From Anaerolineae bacterium (GTDB lineage: Bacteria; Chloroflexota; Anaerolineae; Aggregatilineales; Phototrophicaceae): a DNA stretch of 64,000 nt. Shown in pieces: positions 59,930 to 64,000 of this stretch; positions within the stretch are counted from its first letter, which is position 1; each line of letters begins with the position of its first letter. A program made the position numbers and the translations under genes. The notes under the pieces were generated by a model, which did no database searches, was not told the origin of the DNA, and saw nothing but the letters and a program-made list of their open reading frames with translations. The stretch covers positions 1 to 64,000 of the forward strand of contig JAJECX010000013.1 in assembly GCA_022821805.1 (NCBI GenBank), in the 5' to 3' direction.

Positions 59930-60676
59930 CTAGTGAAGCGTCCAGCCGCCATCGACGAAGATCATCTCTCCCGTGATATAGCGGGATTCGTCCGATGCAA
60001 GAAACAGGGCAAGGTCGGCGACATCGCTCGGCTCGCCCAGCCGCCGCAGCGGAATCGTATTGTTCGCCCAGCGCTCGCTGTCTTCCTGGCTGGGCAGCAT
60101 CGGCGTATCAATTATGCCGGGCGCCATTGAGTTGGCGCGAATCCCTCTTGGTCCATATTCCAGCGCGATGCAGCGGGTCATGGTCGCGACTGCGCCTTTG
60201 GTTGCGCAGTAGGCGGCGGAATCGACGAAGGCAACGGCAGCGCCGATTGAAGCCAGGTTGACGATCGTCCCTTTGATCTCATGCCGCAGCCATTGACGGA
60301 TGACGATCTGCGAGACGAGAAACACGCTTTTGACATTAACCGACATGATATGGTCGAACTGTTCATCGCTCGTCCGCTCGAATGGCGCATTGAAGAAAAT
60401 CCCCGCGTTATTGACGACGATGTGAATCATGCCAAACTCGGCAATGCCGTCATCAACGAGTTCTTGAATCTGGTCCCGTTCAGCAACGTCCGTCGGTCGG
60501 TAAAGGGTCTTTATGTCATTTGATTCGGCCTCGGCGGCGACTGTGCTCAGGCTCTTCAGATTCAGGTCGCAGAGAACGAGATTCGCGCCCTCCGCGGCAA
60601 AGCGCAGGGCAATGGCGCGCCCGATCCCGCGGGCGGCACCGGTGATCAACGCGGTCTTGCCAACGAGGCGCCCCAT
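59930..60676 (-). CDS. SDR family oxidoreductase (classical)
   Basis: A 248-residue SDR. TGAARGIG, NNAG, LASIGA with the catalytic Ser and YCATK are present, and the end TGEMIFVDGG is typical. The ATG at 60676 comes 2 bp after the stop of the lipoyl gene, suggesting coupled expression with the 2-oxoacid dehydrogenase subunits. In acetoin catabolism, SDRs interconvert acetoin, diacetyl and butanediol, which would fit an E1-type complex, but this is only a possibility. Confidence 0.86.
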   Translation of the reverse strand: MGRLVGKTALITGAARGIGRAIALRFAAEGANLVLCDLNLKSLSTVAAEAESNDIKTLYRPTDVAERDQIQELVDDGIAEFGMIHIVVNNAGIFFNAPFERTSDEQFDHIMSVNVKSVFLVSQIVIRQWLRHEIKGTIVNLASIGAAVAFVDSAAYCATKGAVATMTRCIALEYGPRGIRANSMAPGIIDTPMLPSQEDSERWANNTIPLRRLGEPSDVADLALFLASDESRYITGEMIFVDGGWTLH

Positions 60677-60678
60677 AA

Positions 60679-60921
60679 TCAAGCCGATTCAATATAACCG
60701 ATGACTGCGCCAACCGGCACTTCGTCATCGATTTCGCAACTCAATTCCACGACGACGCCGGCGGCCGGCGCTTCAATGTCTGTACTGACTTTTTCCGTCT
60801 CAATCACGACGATGCCGTCGCCTTCGGCGACCGTATCGCCTTCCGCCACCAGCCACTCGACGATCAATCCTTCTTCCATCGTCATTCCGAATTTCGGCAT
60901 GTAAATTGGAATCAAAGCCAC
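60679..60921 (-). CDS. Stand-alone lipoyl-domain protein of a 2-oxoacid dehydrogenase complex
   Basis: An 80-residue protein that is a single lipoyl domain: PKFGMTMEEG at the start and the lipoylated Lys in IETEKVSTDIEAPAAG (K44). E2 subunits normally continue with a peripheral subunit-binding domain and an acyltransferase of about 230 residues. Here the frame ends right after the domain and the next gene is an SDR. A free lipoyl carrier would swing acyl groups between E1 (60962, 61960) and a catalytic partner encoded elsewhere. It is intact, with no sign of frameshift in the next bases. Confidence 0.86.
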   Translation of the reverse strand: MALIPIYMPKFGMTMEEGLIVEWLVAEGDTVAEGDGIVVIETEKVSTDIEAPAAGVVVELSCEIDDEVPVGAVIGYIESA

Positions 60922-60961
60922 GTAGTTCTCCTTGCCGGCGCTAACCGCGCTCCCGCCATCT

Positions 60962-61930
60962 TCATGCCAAGGTATTGTGTACTGCCGCGATCACATCAGC
61001 CTCGGATGGGAGGACCGCCTTTTCCAGTACCGGACTAAAGGGCATCGGCACGTTCTTATTCGTCACGCGCTGCACCGGCGCCCTTAGCTGGTGAAAGGCT
61101 TCTTCGGCCACGGTCGCCGCCCATTCGCTTGCAGCGCTACAGCTAGGGAAGCTTTCGTCCACGGCGACGAAGCGACCCGTCTTGGCGACGCTCTTCAGGA
61201 TCGTCTGCTTATCCCAGGGCGACAGACTGCGCAAGTCAATCACTTCGGCGTCGACGCCTTGTGCCGCCAGTTTCTTGGCGGCGTCCAAAGCGGTATACAC
61301 CGTTGGGCCAGCAGCGCAGATGGTGACATCGCGTCCTTCGCGCTTGACATCGGCAAAGCCAATCGGGATCGCATATTCTTCCGCCGGCACTTCTCCGCGC
61401 TTCCCGCCAAGCGAGAGCGAATGTAGAAAGAGCACCGGATTATCATCGCGAATCGCCGACTTGAGCAATCCCTTGCCATCGTAAGGCGTGCTCGGCAATA
61501 TGACTTTGATCTGGGGCATATTCATGAAAAACTGATGCACCGCTTGGCTATGGTGGTGTCCCGCGCTGCTGCCGGCGCCATTTTGCACCATAAAGACGAG
61601 CGGGACATTCGTCTGCCCGCCGTACATATAACGCATGGCGCCGGCCTGATTGGCAATTTGGTCGAATGCCAGATAGAGAAAAGTGCCGAACATCAAGTCG
61701 ACTATCGGGCGCAATCCGGTCACGGCCGCGCCTATCCCCGCGCCGGCCACCGCCAGTTCGGATATGGGCGTATCAATGACGCGCTTGTCGCCGAACTCGG
61801 CGTGCAATCCACGTGTGCTGGGGAAGACGCCAATGCGCACGTCCTCGCCGATGAGAAAAACGCGCTGGTCCCGCCGCATCTCCTCAGCCAATGCCTCTTG
61901 AATCGCCGCCACATAGGTTTTACGAGGCAT
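60962..61930 (-). CDS. 2-oxoacid dehydrogenase E1 component, beta subunit
   Basis: A 322-residue transketolase-like beta subunit. LIGEDVRIGV and VIDTPISELA contain the ThDP-contacting Glu, GGQTNVPLVFMVQNGAGSS and the HHHSQAVHQFF loop are typical, and a C-terminal domain begins near ICAAGPTVYTALDAA. It forms an alpha2beta2 E1 with the protein at 61960. The pair most resembles acetoin/pyruvate-type E1. Spacing of 29 bp from the alpha gene and 40 bp to the lipoyl gene supports one operon. Confidence 0.88.
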   Translation of the reverse strand: MPRKTYVAAIQEALAEEMRRDQRVFLIGEDVRIGVFPSTRGLHAEFGDKRVIDTPISELAVAGAGIGAAVTGLRPIVDLMFGTFLYLAFDQIANQAGAMRYMYGGQTNVPLVFMVQNGAGSSAGHHHSQAVHQFFMNMPQIKVILPSTPYDGKGLLKSAIRDDNPVLFLHSLSLGGKRGEVPAEEYAIPIGFADVKREGRDVTICAAGPTVYTALDAAKKLAAQGVDAEVIDLRSLSPWDKQTILKSVAKTGRFVAVDESFPSCSAASEWAATVAEEAFHQLRAPVQRVTNKNVPMPFSPVLEKAVLPSEADVIAAVHNTLA

Positions 61931-61959
61931 TCAGACTCTCTCGGCCATATCGCGCCAAT

Positions 61960-62943
61960 TCATAACCACAGGTCATCAAATAGCGATTCGATTTCGGGAT
62001 CTGGGCTGTTTCGCGCAGCCTCAGCCGCTTCCGCCACGGACTGCGTGATTTCACTGTCCAAGGCTTCCAGCTGTTCCGCTGGCAGAATGCCGTTTTCGCT
62101 AACATAGCTGTGCAGCAGGCGCAGCGGGTCTTTCGCCTGCGCGGCCGCCGTTTCCGCTTCATCACGATACGTCTGTCCAGCGAGGAAAGCTTCTTCGCCC
62201 TCGGCATGGCTGCCCCTGCGGTGGGTCTTCGCCTCTATCAAGGTCGGTCCGCCGCCGCGCCTGGCGCGCTCCACCGCCGCCTTGGCAACGCGATACATCT
62301 CAAATGCGTCGGCGCCATCGGCGACTACGCCGCGGATTCCGTAACCGGCCGCCCGATCCGCTATATCGGTGATATTCATCGCATTTGTCGCCGGCGTGAA
62401 CTCGCCATATTGGTTATTCTCGCAGACAAAGATCACGGGCAACGCCAGCGTTGACGCAAGATTCAGCGATTCGTGAAAACTGCCTTCGTTGGCGGCGCCA
62501 TCCCCGAAGAAACAGACCGAGACGCGCTCTCTGTCCGAGTACCAGGCGCTCAAGCCTGCGCCCACGGCTATCGGTAAGCCGCCGCCCACAATGCCTATCG
62601 CGCCCAACATACCGATGTCAAAATCAGCGATATGCATGGACCCGCCCTTGCCTTTGCAATAGCCAGTCGCCTTTCCGAACAACTCCGCCATCATGCGTTT
62701 GATGTCACCGCCTTTGGCAATCACGTGGCCGTGCCCGCGATGCGTGCTGATGATGGTATCTTCGTCGGTCAGCGCGGCGCAGACGCCGGCGGCCACCGCT
62801 TCCTCGCCGATGTAAAGATGAACAAAGCCGGGCAATTGACCTTGCCGGAATAACCGCCCTACTTCTTCCTCAAAGCGGCGGATGCGCAAGACGCGCGTGT
62901 AAATATCCAGCGCAAGGTCGACCGATATGTCTTGATGATGCAT
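61960..62943 (-). CDS. 2-oxoacid (acetoin/pyruvate-type) dehydrogenase E1 component, alpha subunit
   Basis: A 327-residue alpha subunit. The ThDP/Mg motif GDG...NN is present (FFGDGAANEGSFHE through FVCENNQYG), as are THRGHGHVIAKGGD and GKATGYCKGKGGSMHI. TKTHRRGSHAEGEE-like residues mark the loop near the active site. With the beta subunit it decarboxylates a 2-oxoacid or cleaves acetoin and passes the acyl group to lipoyl-Lys. It begins 9 bp after the stop of the M20 peptidase gene. No E3 gene is in the window. Confidence 0.89.
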   Translation of the reverse strand: MHHQDISVDLALDIYTRVLRIRRFEEEVGRLFRQGQLPGFVHLYIGEEAVAAGVCAALTDEDTIISTHRGHGHVIAKGGDIKRMMAELFGKATGYCKGKGGSMHIADFDIGMLGAIGIVGGGLPIAVGAGLSAWYSDRERVSVCFFGDGAANEGSFHESLNLASTLALPVIFVCENNQYGEFTPATNAMNITDIADRAAGYGIRGVVADGADAFEMYRVAKAAVERARRGGGPTLIEAKTHRRGSHAEGEEAFLAGQTYRDEAETAAAQAKDPLRLLHSYVSENGILPAEQLEALDSEITQSVAEAAEAARNSPDPEIESLFDDLWL

Positions 62944-62952
62944 CTCGCCGCC

Positions 62953-64000
62953 TCAAATCAGCAAAGCTTCGGCTGTCAGCGCCAGCGTTTTTGTTGCTGT
63001 AAGAATCTGATCGACGCCAACGCGCTCGTCAACCATCGGCCAAGTGGGGATAAAACCCGGTCCGTATTCGACGCAGGAGATGCCAGCGCCCTTGAAGTGG
63101 CAGGTATCGGCGGTCGCGCCGATGCGATGTCCCGCGCCGACCTGCGGTTCAGCTCCAGTGACTTGTTTGTGCGCCGCGATCAATGCGGAGGCCACCGCTG
63201 AATCCCGCGGCGTCGCCTCGCGCGCTGGCATGTTGGGCTGCTGATCGCTCTGTGGAATTACTAGCTCGAACTCGAACTCACTGTCCTCCTGTCTGATCCG
63301 CTTGAGGCGCGCCTCCATGTCCTCGCGCACCGTGTCTTCGCTCATGCCCGGAACAATGCGCAGGTCAAAGACGACGGTGGTCATGTCCTGAAAATGCGCA
63401 ATGTCGCGGATCGCCATTGAAGGATAGCCCGGGAGCAGCGGATGTGGCTGATAACGCAGCCAGCCGCCGTCCGCCTTCGCTGGGATCTGCAGGTACGATG
63501 GGCTGAATGCGTCGATGACCTTCGTCGCTTTCTCAATTGGATTCACATAAGGCGCGCGGTGTTTGAATTCGCCAATTACCCGTATCCGCCCTTGCACGTA
63601 GCCGACTGATATCAAGCCGACATCGAGGTCTCCCGCTTCGGTGACGATGCAATAGTCCGGGCGGCAGCCGCTCTCGATCAGATGCAGCGCGCCCAGGCCT
63701 CCACCGGTCTCGGCGACGACGCAGGCGAGGATCAGGTCGCCCTTTAGCGACGACCTGGAGCGGCGGATCGCCTCAGCCGCTATGAGCATAGAAGCCAGAC
63801 CCGCTTTCATATTCAGCGCGCCCAAGCCATAGATCATTCCATCGTCGATCTCAGCGCCAAATGGATCGTAGCGCCATTGGTCGCGCCGAAAGACATCGCC
63901 ATTCCAATCGCTGGTATCCGTATGGCCGCAAAGCATCAGCGAAGGTCCGCCGCCGTTGCCGCGGAGCGCGCCTATCGCTTGATGGGTTACGCCGCCGTCA
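62953..64000 (-). CDS. M20-family metallohydrolase (ArgE/DapE-like), 5' end beyond window
   Basis: The open frame runs off the right edge, so the N-terminus is missing; about 350 residues are visible. The zinc-binding CGHTDTSDW is present. In the second motif the frame reads GLGALNMKAG, with Asn where most M20 enzymes have the bridging Asp (DMKGG). The catalytic DEE/EE block reads VAETGGG, with Ala at the position of the general base. The dimerisation domain and C-terminal His (FIPTWP region) are present. Such changes occur in some M20 subgroups, so it may be an active variant or a binding protein. It is the first visible gene of the minus-strand operon with the E1 subunits. Confidence 0.75.
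   Translation of the reverse strand, partial: DGGVTHQAIGALRGNGGGPSLMLCGHTDTSDWNGDVFRRDQWRYDPFGAEIDDGMIYGLGALNMKAGLASMLIAAEAIRRSRSSLKGDLILACVVAETGGGLGALHLIESGCRPDYCIVTEAGDLDVGLISVGYVQGRIRVIGEFKHRAPYVNPIEKATKVIDAFSPSYLQIPAKADGGWLRYQPHPLLPGYPSMAIRDIAHFQDMTTVVFDLRIVPGMSEDTVREDMEARLKRIRQEDSEFEFELVIPQSDQQPNMPAREATPRDSAVASALIAAHKQVTGAEPQVGAGHRIGATADTCHFKGAGISCVEYGPGFIPTWPMVDERVGVDQILTATKTLALTAEALLI

Overview
The window looks like an accessory, catabolism-rich stretch of a bacterial chromosome, probably from a member of the Chloroflexota (Anaerolineae/Caldilineae type). That placement is inferred from style: family-1 solute-binding proteins with signal peptides ending in Ala-Gln and no obvious lipobox, Tat-type binding proteins, sugar ABC loci without ATPase genes, CSLREA/LysM surface proteins and many short-chain dehydrogenases (SDRs). 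No rRNA, tRNA, CRISPR array or replication origin was recognised. Base composition is moderately GC-rich, except for an apparently more AT-rich, gene-poor island at about 34.6-38 kb.

Layout. (1) 1-1.7 kb: decaying minus-strand remnants, a GH20 hexosaminidase cut by an IS481-type element and the C-terminal half of a sugar-binding protein. (2) 1.8-14.5 kb, plus strand: a threonine-synthase-like PLP enzyme, an SDR, an aspartoacylase-like zinc hydrolase, an M81 (MlrC-like) metallopeptidase and a class III aminotransferase. These are followed by a peptide-type ABC importer (binding protein and two permeases), an NAD-dependent epimerase, an amidohydrolase and an SDR. (3) 14.6-24.8 kb: two sugar ABC importers (one binding protein and two permeases each), an endonuclease/exonuclease/phosphatase-family enzyme and a GH116-like glycosidase. 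(4) 25-34.6 kb: a permease remnant next to a GH32 fructosidase, a peptide-binding-protein remnant, an amidohydrolase/Rieske pair, and an intact binding protein-permease-permease-GH32 fructan or sucrose operon. (5) 34.6-41.1 kb: a gene-poor island with three small exported or membrane proteins, a truncated tyrosine recombinase and a 956-residue secreted multidomain protein. (6) 41.2-47.3 kb: a class A beta-lactamase-like protein, a sugar isomerase-like protein, a Baeyer-Villiger-type monooxygenase, an esterase/beta-lactamase and an SDR. (7) 47.3-57.5 kb: two divergent operons. The minus one carries a binding protein, a fused double permease, an isomerase and an oxidoreductase. The plus one carries an SDR, a GntR regulator, a cyclase, an SDR and an isomerase. 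Between them lie two sigma-70 promoters, each with its own copy of a perfect 12-bp palindrome. (8) 57.6-64 kb, minus strand: M20 peptidase, 2-oxoacid dehydrogenase E1 alpha and beta, a stand-alone lipoyl protein, two SDRs and an amidohydrolase.

How the genes work together. The theme is uptake of sugars, oligosaccharides and amide or peptide-like compounds through binding-protein ABC importers, followed by hydrolysis (GH20, GH32, GH116, amidohydrolases, M20, M81, aspartoacylase) and oxidation (SDRs, a Gfo/Idh/MocA enzyme, a flavin monooxygenase, an E1 complex). None of the ABC loci encodes an ATPase. Every intact binding-protein gene is followed by an RNA hairpin before the permease gene, and two of these hairpins belong to the same ~73-nt repeat in the same sense orientation. 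Remnants of transporters and glycosidases show ongoing gene loss and rearrangement.
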